A stretch of 64,000 bases of DNA from Tunturiibacter gelidiferens. Lineage in GTDB: Bacteria; Acidobacteriota; Terriglobia; Terriglobales; Acidobacteriaceae. Positions 25,646-34,044 of this stretch are shown here, piece after piece (position 1 is the first letter of the stretch; every line of letters begins with the position of its first letter). The notes beneath the pieces were generated by a model. It worked only from the letters and a program-made list of their open reading frames with translations, made no database searches and had not been told where the DNA came from. The translations under genes were made by a program, and so were the position numbers. Location of the stretch: contig NZ_JACCCV010000001.1 of the NCBI RefSeq assembly GCF_013410115.1, positions 1,798,001-1,862,000 of the forward strand. Direction: 5' to 3'.

Positions 25646-26035
25646 TTAGAGGGAGTAGGAGGGAGGGCCGCGCTTTTGGCGGGAGCGATCGAAAGCTACG
25701 CGGGCGCGGGCTTCGGTCTGGGTGGTGACGGAGGGGTGGCTTACGATCTCTGCAAAGATGAGGGAGGCAGTGTGGGACGAGAGATCTCCGTGCTGGATCG
25801 GAGTGACGGCCGCTGGGTATGCGGGGCACTTTTGCGGGATCGTCGAGACGTTGATGCTCGAGCTGGAGGACTCTGTTTGCTGCGTGTTCATCGTGCAGTG
25901 ATGCGCGCCGTTCCGTCTGCAACAGGCCGGAAGATTCGCAGCAGTGCTGGCGGTGAGAGCCAACAGAGGCGAGATCAGCGGTGAGCTGAAGAGGAGAAGT
26001 AACGTGATGGCGATGAGGCGTCGCACGGCTTTCAT
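25646..26035 (-). CDS. Small secreted protein with CCxxxGxHHC motif
   Basis: 129 residues. A signal peptide covers about 1-30 (LIAITLLLLFSSPLISPLLAL). Right after it is NLPACCRRNGAHHCTM, a compact Cys/His cluster that could bind a metal ion or heme; another single Cys follows in PQKCPAY. The rest is polar and has no recognised domain. It lies 116 bases upstream of the TonB-dependent receptor on the same strand, so both are probably co-transcribed. I do not recognise a named family; metal binding is inferred from the motif only. Confidence 0.65.
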   Translation of the reverse strand: MKAVRRLIAITLLLLFSSPLISPLLALTASTAANLPACCRRNGAHHCTMNTQQTESSSSSINVSTIPQKCPAYPAAVTPIQHGDLSSHTASLIFAEIVSHPSVTTQTEARARVAFDRSRQKRGPPSYSL

Positions 26036-26103
26036 TGTAGCGAACCTTTGTCAACGGATTGTCACGGATGGCTCAGACGACTAAGCGGATTTGCTGTTGG
26101 TGC

Positions 26104-26150
26104 GGAAGGCAACAGCAGATTCCCTTCGGGAATGACAACAAAAGGGCACG
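26104..26150. repeat. REP-like hairpin between two minus-strand genes
   Basis: GCAACAGCAG precedes the perfect hairpin ATTCCC-TTC-GGGAAT, then GACAACAAAAGG. The same flanks occur near 13160-13200 around a different stem, so the stem varies while the flanks are kept. Confidence 0.6.
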
Positions 26151-26208
26151 GCAGACTCTACGCCAACCGCTACTTTGCTCTAGGTTCAAAGATCGGCTGC
26201 TGCCGGAA

Positions 26209-27822
26209 TCAGCGGATGGTTGATCCGGTGTGCACACGGCTTTCCGCCAAATCGAGCTCTCTCTGCAAGGTACGCAGGACTTCATCGTCGATCTGCTCCT
26301 CATCTCGCAGTCTGATCAGCGCTTCGCGTTCGGCCTGCAGTGCGGTCAGAATTGCATCGTTTCGTCGAGCCTGGTTGATAAGTCCCGTCGTGGTCCGATC
26401 GCGTTCCAACGGCATCGCATCCAGTCGCTTCTGGTAACCGTCAATCAACTCCTGGAAGACTGAAGACTGGTCGCGATTTTTCGAGCGGGTGCGGTGCAGA
26501 TGGATGATGGCCTCGGTAGCCAGGACACGTCGCGCCTCTTGTTCCTCGCGGTCTGCGTGTCCCGACTCGGAGAGGCCCATGATTCGAATCAGCCAGGGCA
26601 GCGTCAGGCCCTGCACGACCAGCGTTGCTACGATCAGGCAGAACGCCAGATAGATGATCATGCTGCGCTGCGAGAAGGTTCTGCCGCCTGGAAGAGCGTA
26701 CGGGAGCGAGATGGCCGCTGCGAGCGATAGCACACCGCGCATGCCACCCCACCCAATGACAAACATCTGTCGCGGCCGGGGTGGCTGTACGTCCAACTTC
26801 CGGACCCATCGCCGGAGCGCGTAGGCGACGTAGGTTTCTGCGAAGACCCACGCCATGCGCAGACAGATCATCAGCGCGGAGAAGCCGATTCCGTATTCAA
26901 GGAGAACCGGGCGGCTCATGCCGACGATCTGCCCGATGACATAGGGAAGCTGGAGTCCGATTAGAACGAAGACGATGCCGTTGAGGATGAAGGTCAGTGC
27001 ATCCCAGACAGCGGTCGCCTGCAGGCGGACCTGGGGCGACATGTACTCGGGACTTTTGCGGCTCATGTACATACTGCAGGCGATGACTGCCATTACACCG
27101 GAGACATGCATGCGGGCGCCTAAGAGGTAAGCCCCGTAGGGCACCAGGATGCTGATTACGATCTCGATTGGCCCATCGTCCACCCATTTTTCAAACCACG
27201 CGACGACAGCTCCGATGGCCAGCCCCACGGCTACTCCACCGCAGGTCAGGAAGACGAGTTGACCGAGTCCTTCGATGAGTGATGGCGTTCGGCCTGTGAC
27301 CAGCAGAGTGAGGCCGAATTGCAGAGCGAGGAGGCCGGTGCCATCGTTGACGAGGCTTTCGGCTTCCAGTATGTCGACGATTCGTTGTGGAAGGCCCACT
27401 CTTCGCGCGATCGATGTGGCTGCGATGGCGTCAGTGGCTGCGACTACCGCACCAAGTAGCACGGCGGACTTCCAGTCGAATCCAGGAAGGAGAGACCCCG
27501 CGACCATCGCGAGCCCTAGGATGGTGAACAGCACCAGGCCGACGGCAAGCATGGCTATGCTGACAAAGTTGCGCTGAAACTCTCTCCATGACAGGGTCCA
27601 CGCGGCGGAGTAAAGCAGAGGAGGAAGGAAGACCAGAAAGACCAAGTCGGGATCGAGGCCGATGCGCGGCATGCCTGGCAGAAAACTCAAGAGAAGGCCG
27701 GCAATTACGAGCAGGATCGGATACGGTACTTTGAGTCGTCGGGCCAACCCGGCAAAGACCGCCACGAAGAATAGAAGAAGAAGGAAGACCGCTTGTACGG
27801 CCTGCACTCCGGCACCCGTCAT
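26209..27822 (-). CDS. Na+/H+ antiporter of the CPA1 (NhaP-like) family
   Basis: Inner-membrane exchanger of sodium (or potassium) for protons, 537 residues with about twelve helices. Family motifs are FLPPLLYSAAW in an early helix, VVAATDAIAATSIARR with the Thr-Asp pair, and ESLVNDGTGL with the Asn-Asp pair of electroneutral antiporters. The last 120 residues form a cytoplasmic helical tail rich in charged residues (RDRTTTGLINQARR, LRDEEQIDDEVLRTLQRELD), probably regulatory. The gene is single, with 165 bases separating it from the CDF gene downstream on the map. Confidence 0.93.
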   Translation of the reverse strand: MTGAGVQAVQAVFLLLLFFVAVFAGLARRLKVPYPILLVIAGLLLSFLPGMPRIGLDPDLVFLVFLPPLLYSAAWTLSWREFQRNFVSIAMLAVGLVLFTILGLAMVAGSLLPGFDWKSAVLLGAVVAATDAIAATSIARRVGLPQRIVDILEAESLVNDGTGLLALQFGLTLLVTGRTPSLIEGLGQLVFLTCGGVAVGLAIGAVVAWFEKWVDDGPIEIVISILVPYGAYLLGARMHVSGVMAVIACSMYMSRKSPEYMSPQVRLQATAVWDALTFILNGIVFVLIGLQLPYVIGQIVGMSRPVLLEYGIGFSALMICLRMAWVFAETYVAYALRRWVRKLDVQPPRPRQMFVIGWGGMRGVLSLAAAISLPYALPGGRTFSQRSMIIYLAFCLIVATLVVQGLTLPWLIRIMGLSESGHADREEQEARRVLATEAIIHLHRTRSKNRDQSSVFQELIDGYQKRLDAMPLERDRTTTGLINQARRNDAILTALQAEREALIRLRDEEQIDDEVLRTLQRELDLAESRVHTGSTIR

Positions 27823-27987
27823 CGGGCCAGCCTTCGGATGCGAGGTGCGGGCGATCTTCTAATCCAGAGGGGGAAGGACGAGGGCATGGGTCATTATCTC
27901 GCGCTTAAATGGGTAGAGAGTTGAAACGAAAGTGCGATAACGTCACTCACTCGGTTGACCTGATCGGAAGAAGATCGAAGAGTCGGA

Positions 27988-29442
27988 TCAGCGGCGGTTG
28001 TCGGTGGCGGGCTCGGGGTGGATGAGGAGGCGGGAGACTTCGGGGCAGTCGAGTTTGAAGGCGTTTTCGAGGGCGGTGATGATCTCGTGGACCTTCGACA
28101 TGGGGAGGTCGTCGGGGAGGGTGCAGTGGCAGTTGACCTGGATGCGATCGGCTCCGTTGTTGTGGGCGCGGGTGACGAAGACCTCGTGAATGTCGAGGAT
28201 CTCGGGGAAGGCTTGAGCGGCGCGGCGGAGACGGACTTCGAGCTGGCGATCGCGCTCGAGGGAGGCGGGACGCTCGATGGTGGCGGGTTCGCTTTCGATG
28301 TGAGTGAGGATGGTGGAGATCTCGGGGATCTCGCGGCGGATGTCGGACTCGAGTTGGGTGACGAGGGCGTGTGCGGCGCTGAGGGACATGTTCTCGTAGA
28401 CTTCGAGGTGCTGCTCGACGTGGAGCTCGTGGTTGTACTCCTGCACGGCTACGTCGTGGATTGCCAGATTTGAGCGGGCGGCTACTGCGCGGATGCGGTC
28501 GTGGAGGCTTTCGGCGATGGAGGCGGTGGGGATGGAGTGGACGACGACGTCGGCTCCGGGGAGATGGCGGCGGACGGCGGCGGTGGCGGCCATGGTGATC
28601 TGCTCGGAGCGCTGGAAGGTGAGGTTGCGTGGGAGGCCGAGGGTGAGGTCGGCGAAGTAGTTGGGGCCGGCGCGGCGGGTGCGGATGCGGTCGACGGAGA
28701 GGACGCCGTCGATGGCGGCGATGTCGCGGGCGATGTCGCGGGTCTGCGAGCGGGTTTCGATGGGGGTGGCGTCGGTGAGGGCGTCGATGGTGCGGCGGGC
28801 GAGGTTCCAGGTGACGTGCAGGATGATGCCGGAGACGATGATGGCGGCGATGGGGTCGGCTAGTTCGAGTTGGGGAATTTGGAAGCGCTCGCCTATGTAG
28901 CTGGCGGCGAGGCCGAGGAGGACGGCGATGGAAGACCAGATGTCGGTGCGGAAGTGGATGGCGTCGGCTTCGAGGGCTTCGCTCCTGGTTTCGGCGGCGA
29001 TGCGGTGGAGCTTGCGGGAGCGGGTGTAGTCGACGGTGATGGAGAGCAGGAGGACGAGGAAGGGCCAGAGGGAAAAGTTGAGTGCGAGATGCTGGCGGTG
29101 GGCGATGCGGCGGATGGCTTCGGTGAGGATCCAAACGCAGGAGCCGAGCATGAGGACGGATTCGATGGCAGCGGAGAGGCTTTCGATCTTGCCGTGGCCG
29201 TAGGTGTGGTCGGCGTCGGCGGGGCGGTCGGAGACCTGAACGGAGAAGAGGGTGATGGCGGCGGCGATGAGGTCGATGCCGGAGTGGGCGGCCTCGGAGA
29301 GCATGCCGAGAGAGCCGGTAAGGAGGCCGGTGAGGAGTTTGAGGAGGGTGACGGCGAAGGCGGCGAGGACGGAGAAGAGCGCGGCGGAACGCTTGGCGCT
29401 ATGAGGGGTCGCGGCTTGTTCGGGCTGGGCCGTAGTGCTCAT
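27988..29442 (-). CDS. Cation diffusion facilitator (metal efflux) with extended cytoplasmic part
   Basis: Proton-driven exporter of divalent metals such as zinc, cobalt, iron or manganese. Six membrane helices span about 20-215; metal-site motifs are HSGID in helix 2 and HFRTD in helix 5, and the loop has ADHTYGHGKIE. The cytoplasmic part is about 270 residues, much longer than the usual 90, and seems to hold two to three dimerisation-type domains in tandem (IETRSQTRDIARDIAAIDGV, SLERDRQLEVRLRRAAQAF). The start overlaps the stop of the MFS gene by one base (TGATG), so both form an operon. Which metal is carried cannot be read from the motifs. Confidence 0.92.
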   Translation of the reverse strand: MSTTAQPEQAATPHSAKRSAALFSVLAAFAVTLLKLLTGLLTGSLGMLSEAAHSGIDLIAAAITLFSVQVSDRPADADHTYGHGKIESLSAAIESVLMLGSCVWILTEAIRRIAHRQHLALNFSLWPFLVLLLSITVDYTRSRKLHRIAAETRSEALEADAIHFRTDIWSSIAVLLGLAASYIGERFQIPQLELADPIAAIIVSGIILHVTWNLARRTIDALTDATPIETRSQTRDIARDIAAIDGVLSVDRIRTRRAGPNYFADLTLGLPRNLTFQRSEQITMAATAAVRRHLPGADVVVHSIPTASIAESLHDRIRAVAARSNLAIHDVAVQEYNHELHVEQHLEVYENMSLSAAHALVTQLESDIRREIPEISTILTHIESEPATIERPASLERDRQLEVRLRRAAQAFPEILDIHEVFVTRAHNNGADRIQVNCHCTLPDDLPMSKVHEIITALENAFKLDCPEVSRLLIHPEPATDNRR

Positions 29443-30839
29443 CAGGACGATGGTACAGGGTTTTCCGTACGGAGTGCTGTGCTTCGGAGGCGTGTTTCGG
29501 CACGGAGATAGAACATGATGGCTGCACCGAGGAGCATGGGGAGGCTCATGAAGAGGAGACCTCGTTGATAGTCGCCGGTGAGGTCTTTGGCGAAGCCGAC
29601 GAAGTAGGGGCCGAGAAAGCCGCCGATCATGCCGATCATGTTGAGGGTGGCGATGCCGGCGGCTGCGGATCGTCCTTGAAAGAAGCTTCCGGGCAGAGAC
29701 CAGAGGGGACCCTGCATGGCGTTGTAGGCGATGATGATCGCGCCGATGGCGGTGACGACATTGATTGGATTTGTTGAGAGGCCACAGGCGAAGAATCCGG
29801 CGGAGATAAGGAAGGCCCAGGGGATGATGTGCATGTAGCGGGGATAGTTGCTGTGTGGCGTGCGGCGCTGGATGCGGTCGGAGTAGATGCCGTTGATCAG
29901 CATAGCGGCTGCTCCGAGGAGACTGAGGGTTGCGATGAGGTAGCCGACCTTTGATGTGCTGAGATGGGTTGCTCGCTGGATGACGTCGGGAGCGACAAAG
30001 GTGTAGGCGTAGGAGGAGGCCAGCATCAGCAACATGAAGAGGCCGAGCTGCCAGACGCGTGGATCGAGGAGGGCGGCGCTAAGATCGTGGCTGCGCTGGC
30101 CGCTTAGAGAAGGATCGTTGTGGACGTGGTGGATGATCCATGCGCGTTCGTCTTCGGTGAGCCACTTGGCCTGCTGGGGGCAGTCGGGGAGCAGGTAGAG
30201 GAAGGCGATGCCTAGCAGGATGGGAGGGATGCCTTCGACGAGGAAGAGCCATTGCCAGCCGCGGAGGCCGAGGTGGCCGTCGAGGTTGAGGAGTGGGCCT
30301 GCGATGAGGCCTGTGACGACGGAGCTGAGCGGCAGTGAGATGTAGAAGCGGCTGATGGCGCGGGCGCGGAGCTCCTGCGGGAACCATTGCGTGAGATAAA
30401 AGATGACGCCGGGGAAGAATCCGGCCTCGGCTAATCCGAGAAAAAAGCGTGCGGTGTAGAACTGCCATGGAGTGCGGACGAGCAACATGGCTATGGCAAG
30501 AATTCCCCAGGTGACCATGATGCGAGAGAGCCAGCGGCGGGCTCCGAAGCGATAGAGGAGGAGGTTCGAGGGGATCTCACAGGCGGCGTAGCTGAGAAAG
30601 AAGAGACCTGCACCGAAGCCGTAGACTGTGGCGCTGAAGTGAAGGTCGCGGTTCATTTGGAGGGAGGCGAAGCTGATGTTGACGCGGTCCATGTAGGCTG
30701 CGCCGTAGCCGAGGGCTATGAGAGGGATCAGGCGGCGGGTCGCTTTGCGCATGGCGGATGCGCCGACGGCTGCGTCAGCTGAGATCGGTGGCCTGTCGAG
30801 GATCGGCTGCGGAGTGGAGGCCATTGGGGTCCATCTCAT
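29442..30839 (-). CDS. MFS transporter, anion:cation symporter-like
   Basis: Twelve-helix major facilitator, 465 residues. The first helix holds ALGYGAAYMDRVNISFAS, whose Asp-Arg-x-Asn matches the anion:cation symporter group that takes up organic acids such as hexuronates or tartrate. The conserved loop after helix 4 is RFFLGLAEAGFFPGVIFYLTQWFP. Substrate cannot be told. The start is either ATG 30839 or ATG 30824; neither has a good ribosome-binding site. It is translationally coupled to the metal-efflux gene downstream. Confidence 0.88.
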   Translation of the reverse strand: MRWTPMASTPQPILDRPPISADAAVGASAMRKATRRLIPLIALGYGAAYMDRVNISFASLQMNRDLHFSATVYGFGAGLFFLSYAACEIPSNLLLYRFGARRWLSRIMVTWGILAIAMLLVRTPWQFYTARFFLGLAEAGFFPGVIFYLTQWFPQELRARAISRFYISLPLSSVVTGLIAGPLLNLDGHLGLRGWQWLFLVEGIPPILLGIAFLYLLPDCPQQAKWLTEDERAWIIHHVHNDPSLSGQRSHDLSAALLDPRVWQLGLFMLLMLASSYAYTFVAPDVIQRATHLSTSKVGYLIATLSLLGAAAMLINGIYSDRIQRRTPHSNYPRYMHIIPWAFLISAGFFACGLSTNPINVVTAIGAIIIAYNAMQGPLWSLPGSFFQGRSAAAGIATLNMIGMIGGFLGPYFVGFAKDLTGDYQRGLLFMSLPMLLGAAIMFYLRAETRLRSTALRTENPVPSS

Positions 30840-30961
30840 CGGGCGGGTGAACGTGCGATTAGGGGGTGGGGAACTGAGGGAAATATATCACTGGAGGTGG
30901 ATTGAGGGGTGCGTGTCTTGTTGTATGGTCGCTTGATTGGGTGAAGGCTCTGGAGGTTTCA

Positions 30962-31309
30962 ATGTCGCTGAAGGTTCGAATAGTTTTGGCTGCGACTTTG
31001 CTGTCGCTTATGTTTTCGTCGCGGGGGCGCGATTTGATGGGGACGCGATTATGACCTTGGTCAAGGCAGAACATGCGAAGGGGAGACGGTATGAGTGGAA
31101 TGTTAGGGAGCCCGATGTACATGTCATCGGCGACACGGCGTGGATTGCTTATGTGAATAAAGGCGCCGTGACGGATGAGTCAGGGACTAGAGCGCAGAGC
31201 TGGCTTGAGTCGGCGTTCCTTGAGAGACGCGGTGGGGCTGGAAGATTGTGTTCATGCATAGACCCGCGTGCCTGTGGCTCCGCCGGCTTCGACTGTGTCG
31301 AAGCGGTAG
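30962..31309 (+). pseudogene. Decayed secreted NTF2/SnoaL-like (DUF4440-type) protein
   Basis: Pieces of one protein lie in different frames. From ATG 30962 a signal peptide reads MSLKVRIVLAATLLSLMFSS and the frame soon stops. A second frame carries IMTLVKAEHAKG, VHVIGDTAWIAYVNKGAV and SWLESAFLERRGG, typical of NTF2-like proteins. Then a one-base loss in a G run shifts to a frame with WKIVFMH, and another one-base loss gives TRVPVAPPASTVSKR and a stop at 31309. At least three frame changes are needed, so it is not functional. It ends four bases before the convergent ubiE gene. Confidence 0.75.
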
Positions 31310-31313
31310 GTGG

Positions 31314-32093
31314 TCAGGGTTTGGTGGCGTGGTAGAGGCCGGCGGTGCCGAAGGTGTAGCTGGTCCAGGTGGCATTGGTGAAGCCGGCGGCTTTGATGAG
31401 TTGGAGCATGCGTTGGGGGCGGGGGAAGCGTTCGACCGACGCGGGGAGGTAGCTGTAGGCGGCGGGTTTGCCGGAGATGAGGCCGCCTAGCCGGGGGAGT
31501 ATGGATTTGAAGTAGAGATTGTAGAGTGCGCCGGTGAGGCCTTCGGGCTGGTTGGCTTCGAGGATTCCGAGCTGGCCACCGGAGCGGAGGATGCGGTGGA
31601 GTTCGGCGAGTCCTTCTTCGTAGTTGGCTAGATTGCGGAAGCCGAAGGCGGAGGTGACGAGGTCGATGGACGCGTCGGCGATGGGTAGATGGAGAGCGTC
31701 GGCTTCGATGGGGACTATGTTGTGGGGGGCGAATTTTTCTGCGCCGCGGGAGAGCATCTGGTGGGAGAAGTCTACGGCGAGGATGGGGGCGGCTTCGGGG
31801 GTGTGAGGGCGATGCTGGTAGAGCGCCATGGTCATGTCGCCGGTGCCGCAGCAGAGGTCAAGGATGACGGCTTCGGGGTGCTGGAGGATGGGGCGGAAGA
31901 GTTTGGCGGTGCGGTTCCACCAGTAGCGGTCGATGCCGACGGAGAGGACGTGGTTGGCGTGGTCGTAGGTGGGGGCGATGGTGTCGAACATCTGCTGGAC
32001 GGAGGTGGCGGCGGCCTGCTCGGTGGTGATGCCGGCGGGGCGGGCTCCGGTGGAGCATTCGTGTTCGTGTTCGGGTTTGATTGGGATTGTCAC
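31314..32093 (-). CDS. ubiE: Demethylmenaquinone/ubiquinone C-methyltransferase
   Basis: S-adenosylmethionine-dependent methylation of the quinone ring; in Acidobacteriota the product is expected to be menaquinone, the electron donor to the bc1 complex. The 259-residue protein has the UbiE start VQQMFDTIAPTYDHANHVLS, the SAM motif LDLCCGTGDM (about 79-88), and ALHLPIADASIDLVTSAFGFRNL plus HRILRSGGQLGILE. A His/Glu-rich leader (EHEHECSTG) of about 25 residues precedes the family homology. It stands alone; the next gene is divergent. Confidence 0.95.
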   Translation of the reverse strand: MTIPIKPEHEHECSTGARPAGITTEQAAATSVQQMFDTIAPTYDHANHVLSVGIDRYWWNRTAKLFRPILQHPEAVILDLCCGTGDMTMALYQHRPHTPEAAPILAVDFSHQMLSRGAEKFAPHNIVPIEADALHLPIADASIDLVTSAFGFRNLANYEEGLAELHRILRSGGQLGILEANQPEGLTGALYNLYFKSILPRLGGLISGKPAAYSYLPASVERFPRPQRMLQLIKAAGFTNATWTSYTFGTAGLYHATKP

Positions 32094-32155
32094 AACGCTA
32101 ATGTTAATCGCGAATGCTGATTAGGTTGGTTTCCAGGGCAAGTAGACTGATTGCT

Positions 32156-32692
32156 ATGGCTGCCTTCACGGAAAACGAAGTAGACAAGACTCTGGATTGG
32201 GAGATTCTCCTCTATGGAGGTATCTCCATGTATCGAAATCGTAAATACCTAAATGATGACCTGCAATGGCTGCGACTTCGCGGCTATCGCGTTTATAGGA
32301 TCGATTGCAAAGCGTGGACGTCTGAAGCCATGATGCTCGAGAGTTTTGGAGAGGTTCTTTCCTTTCCCGCTTATTACGGGCGGAATTTCAACGCCCTTAG
32401 AGACTGTCTTTGGGATGTTGAAGTTCCTAATGACAGTGGCTTAGCAATCATCCTCGATTCTTATGACTTGTACGCGCGCAACGCGGGATTAGCATTAAAG
32501 AACCTTGAGACTCGAGCCGCTGAGACTGTCCTCGACATTCTCGCTGAATGTTCACGCTACTTTCTCCTGCGTGGCCGGCGGTTCATCACACTTGTTCAAT
32601 CGGACGATCCATTGATGGCTTTTGAAGGGCTAGCAGGTGTTTCGACGCATTGGAACAGGCGCGAATGGCTCAACAAAGATCGTGGGCTCTAG
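32156..32692 (+). CDS. Barstar-like (barnase inhibitor family) protein
   Basis: 178 residues from ATG 32156. The C-terminal two-thirds resemble barstar: a beta strand [17 protein letters not shown], then [19 protein letters not shown], the hallmark of the family, and [11 protein letters not shown]. Barstar blocks a ribonuclease by covering its active site. No barnase gene lies in the window, so this is an orphan inhibitor or an immunity gene without its toxin. The base composition is clearly lower in GC than its neighbours, suggesting transfer. Its stop codon shares the palindrome CTAG with the stop of the convergent aroB. Confidence 0.85.
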   Translation: MAAFTENEVDKTLDWEILLYGGISMYRNRKYLNDDLQWLRLRGYRVYRIDCKAWTSEAMMLESFGEVLSFPAYYGRNFNALRDCLWDVEVPNDSGLAIILDSYDLYARNAGLALKNLETRAAETVLDILAECSRYFLLRGRRFITLVQSDDPLMAFEGLAGVSTHWNRREWLNKDRGL

Positions 32693-33837
32693 CCAAATTC
32701 TTGGTCTCTGTCGGCTCTACGCATGAAGGTAAGCATGGATTCGGTGGCGGCCAGGAGTTCGGGTTCGGTGACGTTGCGGACGATTTCGGTGTGGCCGATG
32801 GCGGTGGGGAGGATGAAGGAGCGGATGCCGCTGCGGTTCTTCTTGTCGCGGCTGGTGAGGGATACTAGGTTTTCGGCGGTTGCTTTGAAGGTGGGAAGCG
32901 GGCCGTAGCAGAGGATGAGTTTTGTGATGCGCTCGGCTTCTTTGGACTTGATGGCTTTGCGGGCTATGGCTACGTTGAGGGCGGCGATCGAGCCCCAGGC
33001 TACGGCTTCGCCGTGGAGGAGCTGCTTGTAGTTGGTGGCGGCTTCGATGGCGTGGCCGATGGTGTGGCCGAAGTTGAGGATCATGCGGAGGCCGGATTCT
33101 TTTTCGTCTTTGCTGACTACGTCGGCTTTGACTCGCACTGAGGCGGCTACTACTTTCGCTAATGCTGTCGGGTCTGCGTTCTTTTTTGTGTTCAGGATGG
33201 CTTCGGCGTTTTGTTCCATGTAGCGGAAGAGCTTCGCGTCGTAGATAACTCCGGCTTTGATGGACTCCTGGAGGCCGGCGCGAAGTTCCGCGGGGGGGAG
33301 GGTGCGGAGGAGGTTGGTGTCGGCGAAGACGGCTTGTGGATGGTGGAAGCTGCCGATGAGGTTTTTGCCTGCCGCGAGGTTGACGCCGGTTTTGCCGCCA
33401 ATGGAGGAGTCGACCTGGGCGAGGAGCGTGGTGGGGATTTGCACGTAGCGGATGCCGCGCATGTAGATGGCGGCGAGGAAGCCAGTGATGTCTCCGATGA
33501 CGCCGCCACCGAAGGCGAGGAGGAGGGCGTCCCGGTCGGCTCCGGCGATGGCTAGTTGCTGTGCGAGGGATTCGACGCTGGCGAGGCGCTTGTAGCGCTC
33601 GCCTGCGGGATGGAAGAGGACGGTTGGGGGTTCTTTGAAGCTGGAGAGGAAGGGCTTTGACCAGAGGGCCCAGATGTTGGGCGAGGTGACGACGAATGGC
33701 CGGAAGGGTTTGCCGGGATTCAGTTTGCGGAGGCGAGGGTGGAGGGTGCGGAGGAGGTCTGGGGCTATCGTGACGTCGTAGGTTGCGGAGGGCGTGTTGA
33801 CAGGGATGACAGGCACGGTGTCTTCATCGTATCGCAT
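32689..33837 (-). CDS. aroB: 3-dehydroquinate synthase
   Basis: Second shikimate-pathway step, NAD-dependent cyclisation of DAHP to 3-dehydroquinate. The 382-residue product has [36 protein letters not shown] and metal-binding histidines in [12 protein letters not shown] and [13 protein letters not shown] at 33837 gives a start just ahead of the first conserved strand; the frame continues upstream through repeat copy C and antisense to nadB, but that part is not coding. It converges on the barstar gene with overlapping stops. Confidence 0.96.
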   Translation of the reverse strand: MRYDEDTVPVIPVNTPSATYDVTIAPDLLRTLHPRLRKLNPGKPFRPFVVTSPNIWALWSKPFLSSFKEPPTVLFHPAGERYKRLASVESLAQQLAIAGADRDALLLAFGGGVIGDITGFLAAIYMRGIRYVQIPTTLLAQVDSSIGGKTGVNLAAGKNLIGSFHHPQAVFADTNLLRTLPPAELRAGLQESIKAGVIYDAKLFRYMEQNAEAILNTKKNADPTALAKVVAASVRVKADVVSKDEKESGLRMILNFGHTIGHAIEAATNYKQLLHGEAVAWGSIAALNVAIARKAIKSKEAERITKLILCYGPLPTFKATAENLVSLTSRDKKNRSGIRSFILPTAIGHTEIVRNVTEPELLAATESMLTFMRRADRDQEFG

Positions 33838-33844
33838 GGATTGA

Positions 33845-34014
33845 GTCCTGCCGGACGGGCCTCCTACGCGGAGGGCGGTCACTTCGTGACTTGTGTACCT
33901 TTTCTCTGTAAGTGAGTTGCTTTGGTCCTCCCGTTGGTCGGAAGGACGAGGTGTGATTTGATTGGACACGATAAAACGTCCGCGTCGTTGGCGCTGTGTC
34001 CGTTCGGCGGGACA
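33845..34014. repeat. Long inverted-repeat hairpin-string element, copy C (half element)
   Basis: The left half is intact to about 33950: end arm GTCCTGCCGGACGGGC, hairpins CCTCC-TACGC-GGAGG and GTCAC-TTC-GTGAC, and the central-arm half CCTCCCGTTGGTCGG. The right half is missing or decayed; only TCCG...GCGGGACA near 34000-34014 recalls the outer arm. It fills the divergent gap between aroB and nadB. Confidence 0.8.
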
Positions 34015-34044
34015 TCCTCTTCTAAACTCCGGTAGCATCGACTT

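Noticed and set aside
25530-26054. N-terminal extension of the TonB-receptor frame
   Set aside because: It overlaps the small secreted-protein gene in another frame, has no signal peptide at its start, and a good signal peptide begins at 25529.
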